In this document: piece after piece, positions 1 through 7,660 of the stretch
How positions within the stretch are numbered: the stretch's first letter is position 1
How the letters are laid out: each line of letters begins with the position of its first letter
Assembly (NCBI GenBank): GCA_964551435.1
Contig: CAZKBS010000035.1
Span: 1-10,445, forward strand
Reading direction: 5' to 3'
Length of the DNA: 10,445 bases
Source of the DNA: UBA2020 sp964551435
GTDB taxonomy: Bacteria; Pseudomonadota; Alphaproteobacteria; Micavibrionales; UBA2020
The notes under the pieces: generated by a model
Seen by the model: the letters and a program-made list of their open reading frames with translations, nothing else
What the model was told of the DNA's origin: nothing
Database searches by the model: none
Position numbers and translations under genes: made by a program

Positions 1-74
1 GGGAATCACTATCCGATTCTGTTATCAAGAAATTTATTAGGTCCGGACCCTAGAAATATATTCAGGTATCGGTC

Positions 75-995
75 ATGAATAATACCCCCCTGCGTCAACG
101 TCTCAAGGCTGCCTTTTCGGCGGCGGTTCTCGGTCTGACGGCCATGTCTGGTGCCGCTTATGCGCAAGAAGCCGCGCCAGCGCCCGATACCCAGCCGGAT
201 ACGCTGCCCGGTTTGTCCGGCGACACGCTGGATATTTCGAACCGCGCCGCCAAAGTCGACCGCCGCGGTCTCGAAGAGCGCACGGATGATTTCTTCGCCA
301 CGCGCTATAAAATTTCCGCGACGCGCGAAAGCATCTGGATTGGCACACCGCAGCGCTACAACGTCGACATGCTGTCGCTGCCCGATAACGACGTCATCCG
401 CTTCACGCGCCAGTACATCGAAATGCGCCCGCTGCGCAAGGAATGGAACGGAAATGCCAGCGGCGTCGGTATCGGTTTCGATTACGATCTGGGCCGACCG
501 GGGGGCTATGACCTTGGCGGCGGCACGTGGCATTTCCGCGGCGGCAGTTTTGTCGGTTCCTTCGAAAGCCCCTATGTGAAGGGCGAGGGCCGCGCGCGCA
601 ACAACGATGTGTTCAATACTTTTGTCGAAGGTTCGCGCAGTGTGTCTTTTGGCAAGACCGAAGCGAATTTGATTGTGGGGACATCTTTCAATCACGCCGC
701 CGGCCCGCATGTGGAGCGTGCGAACGATTTCCGCGTCTATCAGCAGCTGAACTTCCCCGCGCTGTTCGGCAGCCGCGGCGCCGATGCGAATGGCGCCATC
801 GGCCGCTATTCCGGCGCTATACAAACCTTTGTCGGTGATAACGGCAATTACGGCGGCAAGATCGGCGTTTATTACAACAACCTGAAATCCGAAGGCATGG
901 GGCTCAGCTTCAGCATCGGGCCCGAAGTCCACTATGACCACAAAGAGGGCACATCCTTCCGCCTGCGCATCCGCGCAACGCCGCGGTTTTTCTAA
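75..995 (+). CDS. Predicted outer-membrane beta-barrel protein, unknown function
   Basis: 306 residues. Residues 1-30 form a Sec signal peptide: a basic start (RQRLK), a hydrophobic core and an AYA|QE cleavage site. A proline- and aspartate-rich linker follows. From about residue 90 onward there are alternating hydrophobic/polar stretches and many aromatic and glycine residues (for example WHFRGGSFVGSFES, KIGVYYNNL, SFSIGPEVHYDH), and the chain ends in RFF. A C-terminal phenylalanine after an amphipathic strand is the usual signature recognised by the BAM complex, so I infer an outer-membrane barrel or barrel-like protein. I do not recognise the family. The ATG at 75 has AGGT seven bases upstream. 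It converges on the next gene with 35 bases between the stops and no evident terminator. Presence of a gene is near certain; location is inferred. Confidence 0.8.
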   Translation: MNNTPLRQRLKAAFSAAVLGLTAMSGAAYAQEAAPAPDTQPDTLPGLSGDTLDISNRAAKVDRRGLEERTDDFFATRYKISATRESIWIGTPQRYNVDMLSLPDNDVIRFTRQYIEMRPLRKEWNGNASGVGIGFDYDLGRPGGYDLGGGTWHFRGGSFVGSFESPYVKGEGRARNNDVFNTFVEGSRSVSFGKTEANLIVGTSFNHAAGPHVERANDFRVYQQLNFPALFGSRGADANGAIGRYSGAIQTFVGDNGNYGGKIGVYYNNLKSEGMGLSFSIGPEVHYDHKEGTSFRLRIRATPRFF

Positions 996-1030
996 ACGGG
1001 CTGTTCGGGCAGGGGGTATTTCGGGAAGAT

Positions 1031-1792
1031 TCAGGGATCCAGCGGCAGCTTGACGTGCGGGCCCTGTCTGCGGCGTGTGAACAGCAGCGCCGGCATCAGC
1101 AAAAGCCCCGTGACCAGTCCACCCGCCGCACCGCCGAGCGTGCCGGCCTCCGCATGCTCCTCGGCGCCGTATTTCATCATCTCACCGATTTCATGCGACA
1201 TTTCCTCGTCGGACAAATCGTCACCGAAGATTGCGCCAAAGGCCGATGACAGCTGCGCTTCTTGCAGAAACTGCATGCCATCTGTGTAATTGCCGGTTTT
1301 GCCCGACACATCAAGCCCGACACGCGCCTGATAATCCTTGATAAGGGCCTTGTAGTTCTGTTCCGACAGGTTCTGCGCCATGCGCAGGTCATTCACGAAA
1401 GATACGGCCTGATCTTCAAGCAGGCTGTCGAGCACGGCGGCTTCGTCGGGGTTCTGCGCCATCGCTTCGCCCAGCCGCGCGCCCAGTTGCTGCATGCTGT
1501 CGATGCGGGCGGTGAATTCATCCACGCGGGCGGCTTGCAGCAAATCGGGTTTTGCCTCAACCGGTAGCTGTCCTTTGCGGAAACCCTTTTCGGTCATCTG
1601 GCCGTCGGGCAGCGCGCTGGCCTGCGCGATGGTGAAGCTGCTCAGCTGGTTGTCGTTTTGCGCTTCGGCGATGTCATGGCCGATATAGGCGCCGCCCGCC
1701 GCGCTGAAGGCCAGCACGGCCGATGCGGCGATGACGCGCATTTTTTTGCGTGCGGCGGCAGATTTTTCGTTAAAAATTTTGCGAAAGGACAT
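1031..1792 (-). CDS. Two-anchor membrane protein of unknown function
   Basis: 253 residues from the ATG at 1792, chosen because AAGGAG (1800-1805) sits seven bases upstream; an in-frame ATG at 1816 would add eight residues but lacks this spacing. After a basic N-terminus (residues 1-18) comes a hydrophobic, alanine-rich segment (19-38) that could be a signal anchor or an uncleaved signal. The middle (about 80-215) is charged and mostly helical, with acidic clusters such as DDLSDEE and HEIGEMMKYGAEEHAE. A second glycine/leucine-rich segment (219-238) is followed by RRR, a stop-transfer pattern. That suggests a periplasmic helical domain tethered at both ends, which is inference. There are no cysteines and no catalytic motif I recognise. 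It lies downstream of ubiA on the same strand but has its own strong promoter. Confidence 0.78.
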   Translation of the reverse strand: MSFRKIFNEKSAAARKKMRVIAASAVLAFSAAGGAYIGHDIAEAQNDNQLSSFTIAQASALPDGQMTEKGFRKGQLPVEAKPDLLQAARVDEFTARIDSMQQLGARLGEAMAQNPDEAAVLDSLLEDQAVSFVNDLRMAQNLSEQNYKALIKDYQARVGLDVSGKTGNYTDGMQFLQEAQLSSAFGAIFGDDLSDEEMSHEIGEMMKYGAEEHAEAGTLGGAAGGLVTGLLLMPALLFTRRRQGPHVKLPLDP

Positions 1793-1860
1793 GGGCCAGC
1801 TCCTTGCCTGCCGCATCTGCGCGGCAGCGGGGGTAATTTTTTAAAAATGATAACGTGCCG

Positions 1861-1889
1861 CTTATAGGCGCGGGGCAGGGGGCTGTCAA
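1861..1889 (-). promoter_or_regulatory. Sigma70-type promoter for the gene starting at 1792
   Basis: Reading the minus strand, TTGACA (1889-1884) is followed by a 17-base spacer and TATAAG (1866-1861). The -35 is perfect and the -10 has one mismatch to TATAAT. A start near 1854 would give a leader of about 60 bases to the ATG at 1792. The spacer is GC-rich. Confidence 0.7.
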
Positions 1890-1919
1890 CCCGTGCGGCT
1901 GGTTCTGCAGTGCAGCAGA

Positions 1920-2819
1920 TTAAAAGGCAAGGAATATCAGCACAAGCAAGCCGAAATCGCGGTTGGCGCGGAACATGGCAAGACTGCTGGCGCTGTCATC
2001 CATCTGCCAGTGCCTGATCTGCCAGACCGCATGCGCGGCAGGCAGCGCCCAGAGCGCGAGCGTATAGCCCATCCCGCCCGCATAAATCTTCGCCGCGCCA
2101 AACAGCAGAAGGGCGAGGGCGAAAAACAGGCCGACCCATCGTTTGCTTTGACTGCCGAACAGCCGCGCGGTGGATTTGATGCCCGCCAGTGCGTCGTCTT
2201 CCTTGTCCTGATGGGCATAGATGGTGTCATAGGCCAGCGTCCAGAAAATGCCGCCGGCATAAAGCAGCAGCGGGGTCAGCGTCATGCCGCCCTCCAGCGC
2301 GCTCCAGCCCATCAGCGCGCCCCAGTTGAAGGTCAGGCCCAAAAACGCCTGCGGCCACCAGGTCACGCGTTTCATCACTGGATAGGCCACGACCAGCCCC
2401 AGCGACAAAACGCCCAGCAGCACCGTCAGTCCGTTAAAGCGCAGCAGCACCAGCAGCCCGATGCCCAAAAGTGCGCCCAGAAACATCATCGCCTGTTTTA
2501 TGGTGACTTCGCCCGCGGGCAGGGGCCGCACGCGCGTACGGGCGACGGCGGCATCGAGATCGCGGTCCCAAAGGTCGTTGATGACGCAGCCCGCCCCGCG
2601 CATGACCACCGCCCCCAGGGCGAACAATAGGGCATAGCGCCATTTTTGCGAATCCATGTCCATAATGCCGCCCGCCGCCAGCGCCAGCGCCCACCAGCAG
2701 GGCAGTAGCAAAAGCCACGTGCCGATCGGCCGGTCCAGACGGGCGAGCGCGATATACGGGTGCCAGCGTGCCGGGGTGCGGGTAAAGACGGGGTGGGTTT
2801 TGCGGATATCGGTTGTCAT
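1920..2819 (-). CDS. ubiA: 4-hydroxybenzoate polyprenyltransferase
   Basis: 299 residues from the ATG at 2819. UbiA attaches the polyprenyl chain to 4-hydroxybenzoate in the inner membrane, the first membrane-bound step of ubiquinone synthesis. The first aspartate-rich motif is NDLWDRDLDAAVARTRVRPL (81-100), which binds the Mg-diphosphate; the second is around YDTIYAHQDKEDD (197-209). The rest is a series of hydrophobic helices, as in all UbiA proteins, and the length is typical. An in-frame ATG at 2924 would overlap rsmE and adds sequence unlike the family, so it was rejected. The start at 2819 has no clear Shine-Dalgarno, and a TATACA lies only about ten bases upstream, so a short-leader or leaderless message is possible. 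It is divergent from rsmE across 50 bases; ubiA/rsmE adjacency is familiar in alphaproteobacteria. Confidence 0.95.
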   Translation of the reverse strand: MTTDIRKTHPVFTRTPARWHPYIALARLDRPIGTWLLLLPCWWALALAAGGIMDMDSQKWRYALLFALGAVVMRGAGCVINDLWDRDLDAAVARTRVRPLPAGEVTIKQAMMFLGALLGIGLLVLLRFNGLTVLLGVLSLGLVVAYPVMKRVTWWPQAFLGLTFNWGALMGWSALEGGMTLTPLLLYAGGIFWTLAYDTIYAHQDKEDDALAGIKSTARLFGSQSKRWVGLFFALALLLFGAAKIYAGGMGYTLALWALPAAHAVWQIRHWQMDDSASSLAMFRANRDFGLLVLIFLAF

Positions 2820-2869
2820 GCGGGAAGTGTATATTTGATGCGCATGGGGGGAAAGTGGTATCCTGAAGT

Positions 2870-3628
2870 ATGGGGTCTGAAAATGCACATAGCCGCCTTC
2901 TGAGACTTTTTGTTCCGCAGGCACCGCCGGAGGCGGGCGGGCTTTGCGCGCTATCCGACCGTCAGGCGCATTACCTGCGCAACGTCATGCGGGCCGAAGC
3001 GGGCCAGCAGCTGCGGGTGTTTGACGGAACCAGTGGCGAATGGCTGGCGGAGATAAAAGAGCTTGGCAAGAAAAAGGCCTTGGTTTCTTTTGTTGAGAAA
3101 ATACGCGAACAGGTAAATAGCCCCGATATTCACGTTCTGGCCTCGCCGGTCAAAAAAGAAGCTTTCGATTTTATGATTGAAAAATCTTCTGAACTAGGCG
3201 TGAAGGCTTTTCAGCCAATCATTTGTAATAGAACGATTATTCAGCGCGTGAACGGGGACAGGCTGCAGGCGCAGGCCGTCGAGGCTGCCGAGCAGTGCGA
3301 ACGGCTGGATGTGATGCGTATTTTGCCCATCAAGCCGCTTAAAGATATTTTGGAATCAATGTCTTTGGATAAAAAGCTTATTTTTTGCATTGAGCGCGCG
3401 CAGGCGCCGATGATCCTCCAGCGGTTGCAGGGCGGGGAGATCCGCCCGCCGCTGGCCGTTCTGATAGGGCCGGAGGGCGGTTTCAGCCCCGACGAGGTCG
3501 AGATGGTCTCCGCCCTCCAGCAGGCGATCCCTGTGTCTCTGGGGCCTCGTATTCTGCGTGCGGAGACGGCGCTGGTGTCCGCCCTGACCTGTGTGCAGGC
3601 GGTGGTCGGTGACTGGTTGACGAAGTAA
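2870..3628 (+). CDS. rsmE: 16S rRNA (uracil-1498-N3)-methyltransferase
   Basis: 252 residues. RsmE methylates N3 of U1498 in 16S rRNA of the small ribosomal subunit using S-adenosylmethionine. The N-terminal PUA-like part shows RLFVPQAP and the RQAHYLRNVMR stretch (31-41). The C-terminal SPOUT knot carries KKEAFDFMIEKSSELGV (95-111), EAAEQCERLDV (138-148), IGPEGGFSPDEVE (199-211) and LGPRILRAETA (224-234), the last two forming the SAM-binding loops. Length is normal for the family. The ATG at 2870 puts the RLFV motif at residue 12, as expected; the ribosome binding site is weak. The gene precedes gshA on the same strand, but gshA has its own promoter 80 bases after the rsmE stop. Confidence 0.95.
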   Translation: MGSENAHSRLLRLFVPQAPPEAGGLCALSDRQAHYLRNVMRAEAGQQLRVFDGTSGEWLAEIKELGKKKALVSFVEKIREQVNSPDIHVLASPVKKEAFDFMIEKSSELGVKAFQPIICNRTIIQRVNGDRLQAQAVEAAEQCERLDVMRILPIKPLKDILESMSLDKKLIFCIERAQAPMILQRLQGGEIRPPLAVLIGPEGGFSPDEVEMVSALQQAIPVSLGPRILRAETALVSALTCVQAVVGDWLTK

Positions 3629-3640
3629 TTCCATAACTCA

Positions 3641-3675
3641 AGAAATGTTATTTCTCTTCAAAGAAATTTTATTTC
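3641..3675. repeat. Two matching palindromes upstream of gshA
   Basis: AGAAAT-GTT-ATTTCT (3641-3655) and GAAAT-TTT-ATTTC (3663-3675) are inverted repeats with almost the same sequence. Their centres, 3648 and 3669, are 21 bp apart, two helical turns. They lie between the rsmE stop and the gshA -35 (3708). They could be an operator for a dimeric regulator or weak hairpins after rsmE; neither has a strong terminator form. Confidence 0.45.
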
Positions 3676-3707
3676 CTTGAAATATAATTACGTTATCAAA
3701 AAGAATA

Positions 3708-3736
3708 TTGACATAACCGAATAAATTCGCTATAAA
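3708..3736 (+). promoter_or_regulatory. Sigma70-type promoter for gshA
   Basis: TTGACA (3708-3713), a 17-base spacer and TATAAA (3731-3736): a perfect -35, optimal spacing and a one-mismatch -10 in an AT-rich region. Transcription should begin near 3743 and leave a leader of about 130 bases before the gshA start codon. Confidence 0.75.
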
Positions 3737-3742
3737 GTCCTA

Positions 3743-3875
3743 AAGTCCCGCGAGATGTCGAATTTTTTGTTCTTAAACATAAAAAAAGAATTTGGCAGTG
3801 CGGGATTTTCAAGTTAAAACGGCCTCTTTTTTAAAATCCAAAAAACTAAACAACTTAACGAAATATGGTGTGTAA
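3743..3875 (+). promoter_or_regulatory. Long gshA leader with a possible structured element
   Basis: TCCCGC (3746-3751) is complementary to GCGGGA (3800-3805), which is followed directly by TTTTC. Between them a T-rich stretch (3761-3773) can partly pair with an A-rich stretch (3779-3792). The layout is attenuator-like, but the T run is short and the inner pairing imperfect. I do not recognise a known riboswitch class. Confidence 0.3.
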
Positions 3876-5345
3876 ATGTCCAGTGCCAGCCAAGTAGATA
3901 ACAAACCCATCGAGAACAAGCGCGAGCTGGTCGAATGGTTTGAAAAAGGTTGTACGCCCGCGGACAAGCTGCTCATCGGCGTCGAGCATGAAAAGCCGCC
4001 GTTTTATCTGGATAACAACGCGCCGGTTCCCTTTCACGGTGAAAATGGCCGCAAGGGTGTCAGTGACTTTATCGCCAAAATGATCGCCGAGCGTGGCTGG
4101 TACCCCGGCGAGCCGGAGCGTGGCGTCATCATTGACCTTAAAAAGAACAACGCCGGCTGGACCTTCGAGCCGGGCCTGCAAATGGAAACCGGCGGCGCGC
4201 CGCTGCGCAACGTTCACCAGAACGCGAAAGAAACCGACGAAACCATCCGCGAAGCTGTCGAGGTGACCAAGTCGCTGGGCTTTGGCGTTCTTGCGCAGGG
4301 CTACCATCCGACGCATTCGTCGAAAGACCTGCCGTTCATGCCCAAGACGCGCTATGAAGCGCTGGCCAACTGGTTCAAGGAAAAGAAATTTCCCAATGCG
4401 CAGGACGTGGCGTCCTGCACCTCGACCGTTCAGGTCAATATGGGCTATCAGTCCGAAGAAGACATGGTGAAGATGCTGCGCGTCAGTCTCTCGCTGCAGC
4501 CGGTGGCGGTGGCTCTGTTCGCCAACTCTCCCTTCGCCGATGGCAAGCCTACGGGCTATCAAAGCTACCGCAGCCACAAGCTGTATAAAAACATGGGTGG
4601 CCGCTATGGCTTCATGTTGCCCGTTGCCTTCGAAGAAGGCTTCGGTTTCGAGAAATTCACGGAATACGCGATGCGCGATATGCCGATGCTCGGCCTTTAC
4701 AAGGGCAACGTATTCATGGACGCCAAAGGCGGCAAGTTCGAAGACTTCATGGAAGGCAAGCTGAACGTCTGCCCCGGCCAGCAGGCAACCATCAGCGACT
4801 GGCAGAACCATCTGAACACCATCTGGCCCGAAGTCCGCCTGCGCCGCTTCCTCGAAATGCGCGGCACCGACAACGGCCCGCAGGAAATGATCAAAGCGCT
4901 GCCCGCGTTCTGGGTGGGGCTGCTGTATGATAAACAATCCCTCGACCAGGCTTACAACATGGTCAAGGACTGGACGGAAAACGACCGCGAACTGCTGCGC
5001 GTCATGACTCCGCAAACGGGTCTGCAGACCAAGTTCCTCGGCACCACCGTGCAGGAAATCGCCAAAAACTGTCTGGCGCTGTCCGAAGCGGGCCTGAAAC
5101 GCCGCAACGTGCGCAACGAACTGGGCCAGACCGAAGCCGTTTATCTGGAGCCGCTGCACGAAATCGCCGATACGGGCCGTAACTGGGCTATCCGTCTCGA
5201 AGAGCGTTTCAACACGGTCTGGAATGGTGACATCAACAACCTGTTCAAGGAAATGTCCTACGAGAACAACCCGTCCGTCCTGCGCGCCCCCGCGCCGGTG
5301 GCGGCACAGAAAAAAATCTTCGTTCCCGGCTCCAAAAACGGCTAA
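3876..5345 (+). CDS. gshA: Glutamate-cysteine ligase, plant/alphaproteobacterial type (GCS2)
   Basis: 489 residues. It catalyses the ATP-dependent joining of L-glutamate and L-cysteine, the first and rate-limiting step of glutathione synthesis in the cytosol. Family blocks in order: IGVEHEKPPFYLD (34-46), FEPGLQMETGGAPL (97-110) with ligand-binding glutamates, MPKTRYEALANWF (155-167), CTSTVQVNMGYQSEEDM (181-197) and ALFANSPFADGKPTGY (213-228). This pattern matches the GCS2-type ligases of plants and alphaproteobacteria, not the E. coli gshA fold group; the protein is somewhat longer than the roughly 450-460 residues I know for rhizobial homologues. The start at 3876 is supported by family position; the Shine-Dalgarno is poor. 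Regulation is probably at its own promoter, with palindromes upstream and a long leader. gshB is not in the window. Confidence 0.95.
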   Translation: MSSASQVDNKPIENKRELVEWFEKGCTPADKLLIGVEHEKPPFYLDNNAPVPFHGENGRKGVSDFIAKMIAERGWYPGEPERGVIIDLKKNNAGWTFEPGLQMETGGAPLRNVHQNAKETDETIREAVEVTKSLGFGVLAQGYHPTHSSKDLPFMPKTRYEALANWFKEKKFPNAQDVASCTSTVQVNMGYQSEEDMVKMLRVSLSLQPVAVALFANSPFADGKPTGYQSYRSHKLYKNMGGRYGFMLPVAFEEGFGFEKFTEYAMRDMPMLGLYKGNVFMDAKGGKFEDFMEGKLNVCPGQQATISDWQNHLNTIWPEVRLRRFLEMRGTDNGPQEMIKALPAFWVGLLYDKQSLDQAYNMVKDWTENDRELLRVMTPQTGLQTKFLGTTVQEIAKNCLALSEAGLKRRNVRNELGQTEAVYLEPLHEIADTGRNWAIRLEERFNTVWNGDINNLFKEMSYENNPSVLRAPAPVAAQKKIFVPGSKNG

Positions 5346-5368
5346 GGGATACGGATATCAACAAAAAA

Positions 5369-5400
5369 CCCCGCAAGCGATTGCGGGGATTTTTGTTTTT
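5369..5400 (+). terminator. Bidirectional intrinsic terminator after gshA
   Basis: CCCCGCAA (5369-5376), loop GCGA, TTGCGGGG (5381-5388): a perfect 8-bp stem. On the plus strand it is followed by ATTTTTGTTTTT (5389-5400). On the minus strand the base-paired stem is followed by GGTTTTTTGT, so it should also stop transcripts of the convergent lipoprotein gene that ends at 5414. Confidence 0.92.
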
Positions 5401-5413
5401 GCGGCGGGGGCTA

Positions 5414-5809
5414 TCAGGGTTTCTCGCCGCCCGGACAGTTGTTGCCGTGCTGCGACCAGTCGATGACTTTGCCGCCCTTCAGATGAAAACTGCGTTCGCA
5501 CGACAGGCGCACGCGGCGCGACGGGGCGCCCGCGCAGGTGGAATAGCCGAAGTCACCCGGAAAACTGCCGACGCAGACCGTGCTGGTCAGGCTGTCATAG
5601 CGGTCGGAAAAATCTTCGTAGGCGATGATTTTGACGCCATTATCGAGGGTATAGACTTTATCCGGCACGCCCCATGATTTGATGACGGCTTCTTCTTTCT
5701 GGCCGACGAAGCCGTTCATGCGCTCCGTATTGCGCACGGCACCTGTGCCCGCGCAGGCGGCCAGAAAAAGCGATAGCAGAAAGGCGCATAAAAAAGGCAA
5801 ACGTGTCAT
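5414..5809 (-). CDS. Small cysteine-rich lipoprotein, unknown function
   Basis: 131 residues. The start at 5809 is fixed by AGGAAA seven or so bases upstream and by the signal peptide that begins there: MTRLP, a hydrophobic core, and the lipobox LAAC with the lipidated cysteine at 19. The mature part carries GQKEEAVIKSWGVPDKVYTLDNGVKIIAYEDF (36-67; shown as one run only by its ends GQKEEAV and YEDF), which has the layout of a BamE/SmpA-like small lipoprotein fold, followed by four cysteines (79, 92, 104, 125) that could make two disulfides. The C-terminal HLKGGKVIDWSQHGNNC resembles conserved tails of uncharacterised alphaproteobacterial lipoproteins. Family assignment is a weak inference; lipoprotein status is strong. 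It follows eptA on the same strand after 115 bases. Confidence 0.85.
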   Translation of the reverse strand: MTRLPFLCAFLLSLFLAACAGTGAVRNTERMNGFVGQKEEAVIKSWGVPDKVYTLDNGVKIIAYEDFSDRYDSLTSTVCVGSFPGDFGYSTCAGAPSRRVRLSCERSFHLKGGKVIDWSQHGNNCPGGEKP

Positions 5810-5924
5810 GGCGGTTTCCTGATGGGGGCTAATAAGTATCGCGGCTTCACTGCAAACGCTGGGCGCCGCAGCCGGGTTCATTCTGCCATGAATTTTTGTC
5901 CGCGCGTAGGCGGCGTCGGCAGGG

Positions 5925-7613
5925 TTATTCAGGCACCGACGGCTCTGCCCCAATCTTTTGATTTTGAACGGTTTTCGGCGTCTCGCGCGCGCCGCGGCAC
6001 GGGGCCAGATAATCCCGCGCCGGATCATACAGCTTGGTTTCCAGTCCCATGATGCCCAGCAGGGTCGATGACAGGTTGGCGTTGTCGATTTTTGTTTCGG
6101 CGGCGATGCGGGCAAGGCAGGCGGTATTCATGCCCTCGCGCGTGCGCAGGCTGTCCGACATCCAGACGATGAAAGGCACATGGTGCTGTTCGGCGGGGGC
6201 GATGCTGCGCGGCATGCCGTGCAGATAAAGCCCTTTTTCGCCCAGCGACTCCCCGTGGTCGGACATGAAAATCATGCTGCTGTCGGTTTGCGGCTGGCGT
6301 GTTTTGATAAGTCCGATGATTTCCGACAGAACATAGTCGCTGTAAACAATCGTGTTGTCGTAGGTGTTGACCAGTGCCTGCCGTTCGCAATTCTGGATAT
6401 CGTTCTGCGGGCAGTCGGGGGTGAACACACGAAAGGCATCCGGATAGCGCTGCCAGTAAGACGGGCCGTGACTACCCATCACGTGCAGGGTGATGACGGT
6501 ATCTTTTTCGATGGGCTTTTCGAGCATCTTGCCGAGCGTCTCGATAAACACGGCGTCATAGCAGCTGCCTTTGTGCGGGCATAGTTCTGTGTTTCCTGTG
6601 TATTCCTCACGCAGGTTGCGGGTTTCGATTTTTTTGCATACGCCCTTGCAGCCACCGTCGTTGTCAAGCCATGACATATATGCGCCGCTGCGCGCGATGG
6701 CATCGATCACATTATCCTGATGCGGTTCGATATCGGCGTCATAGGCGTTTTCCGGCGTGAGTGAAAACATGTATGGCACCGAAATCGTGGTCGCCGTACC
6801 GTACGAGCGCACGTGGCGGAATGACGTGACGCCCAGTTTTTCGGTATAAGGATTGGTCGGGCGTTCATAGCCGTTGAGGCTGTAGTTCATGCCGCGCTGC
6901 GTTTCGCCCAGCACCATCACAATCAAACGGGGCGGACGTCCCGCGTCTTTACGCTTTATATCCTGCGCCAGTTCGCGGTAGGCGACAGGGTCATCGAAAT
7001 AGGTTTCATGTATATATTTATAGGCCTGCTTGTACGGATACACGGGATTGATGACCTTGCGCAGGGTTTTGTTATTGCGGCCGACGGCGGCGTAATCGTC
7101 AAAATGCGCTGCGGCGATGCCCGCGACCAGTGCCACCGATAAAACGGCCGAAAGTCCGCGTTGCCAGATTGCTTTTTTGATGGACAGTTTTTGCAAAGGG
7201 ACAATCCATAGCAGCGCCAGCGGCAAGGCCGCCATCAGCGCCAGTTCAATGATGAATGTCGCGCTGAGATATGAACTGCTTTCGCCAATATCTGTTTGCA
7301 CGACATTGGCGAACATATTGTCATCGAAAATGACGCCGTAGTGAAACATCGCATAGTTAAACAGCGCCGCGGTCAGGATAATAAAGGTCAGGACGGGTTT
7401 GATCAGCCTGCGCGCGGACAGGGGTAACAGCGCAAGGTTCAGCAGCGCCGTCAGCGCCAGCGGCACCGTCAGCAAAACAGGCAGCGAAATGCTGTCGCCC
7501 GCAGTATAAATCTCGGCAATCTTTTCCCAAAAACCGAGGTTTAGCGCGCTTGCGAGATAAAAAGCCGCCAGCAGGCAAAGCCACACGGGGCTCATATTCC
7601 ATGAAATACGCAT
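5925..7613 (-). CDS. eptA: Phosphoethanolamine transferase, EptA/MCR family (lipid A modification)
   Basis: 562 residues. Inner-membrane enzymes of this family move phosphoethanolamine from phosphatidylethanolamine to lipid A in the periplasm and lower the affinity of polymyxins. Residues 1-170 contain about five membrane helices; the alkaline-phosphatase-like domain follows. By alignment from memory with MCR-1: metal ligand E237 in VLGETQR, nucleophile T275 in YGTATTISVPYMF, H382 in SHGPSYWQRYPD, D452/H453 in SDHGESLGE and H465 in LHGMP. The whole active site is present, so it should be functional. The usual ARADH after the glutamate reads QRGMN, and the cysteine pair at the nucleophile loop is tyrosine here (271, 281). 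The ATG at 7613 is preceded by AGGACAG. The exact sub-family (EptA or a relative acting on another sugar) is uncertain. Confidence 0.93.
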   Translation of the reverse strand: MRISWNMSPVWLCLLAAFYLASALNLGFWEKIAEIYTAGDSISLPVLLTVPLALTALLNLALLPLSARRLIKPVLTFIILTAALFNYAMFHYGVIFDDNMFANVVQTDIGESSSYLSATFIIELALMAALPLALLWIVPLQKLSIKKAIWQRGLSAVLSVALVAGIAAAHFDDYAAVGRNNKTLRKVINPVYPYKQAYKYIHETYFDDPVAYRELAQDIKRKDAGRPPRLIVMVLGETQRGMNYSLNGYERPTNPYTEKLGVTSFRHVRSYGTATTISVPYMFSLTPENAYDADIEPHQDNVIDAIARSGAYMSWLDNDGGCKGVCKKIETRNLREEYTGNTELCPHKGSCYDAVFIETLGKMLEKPIEKDTVITLHVMGSHGPSYWQRYPDAFRVFTPDCPQNDIQNCERQALVNTYDNTIVYSDYVLSEIIGLIKTRQPQTDSSMIFMSDHGESLGEKGLYLHGMPRSIAPAEQHHVPFIVWMSDSLRTREGMNTACLARIAAETKIDNANLSSTLLGIMGLETKLYDPARDYLAPCRGARETPKTVQNQKIGAEPSVPE

Positions 7614-7621
7614 ATCTGTCC

Positions 7622-7644
7622 TGAATCAGGTTGTTCCTGATTCA
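7622..7644 (-). promoter_or_regulatory. Perfect inverted repeat abutting the eptA ribosome binding site
   Basis: TGAATCAGG (7622-7630), loop TTGTT, CCTGATTCA (7636-7644): a perfect 9-bp stem. On the eptA transcript the 3' arm ends at the base that begins AGGA, eight bases before the ATG. It could be an operator or an RNA hairpin that limits ribosome access; there is no T run, so it is not a terminator. Confidence 0.6.
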
Positions 7645-7660
7645 AAAGTATCTGCCGAAG

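Noticed and set aside
40..49. Perfect palindrome GGTCCGGACC before the first gene
   Set aside because: Ten bases, single copy, GC-rich; too short to claim as an operator without comparison.
9..941. Long open frame on the minus strand (310 codons)
   Set aside because: It lies antisense to the signal-peptide-bearing gene at 75-995, has no ribosome binding site or recognisable domain, and is the usual mirror frame of GC-rich coding DNA.
1908..1918. CTGCAGTGCAG inverted repeat just after ubiA
   Set aside because: The stem is about five pairs with a one-base loop and no T run on either strand, so not a terminator.
1893..2630. 245-codon plus-strand open frame
   Set aside because: Antisense to ubiA; a Gln/His/Arg-rich mirror reading with no domain.
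3855..5159. 434-codon minus-strand open frame
   Set aside because: Antisense to gshA, whose motifs are unmistakable; the reading is His/Gln/Arg-rich with no family likeness.
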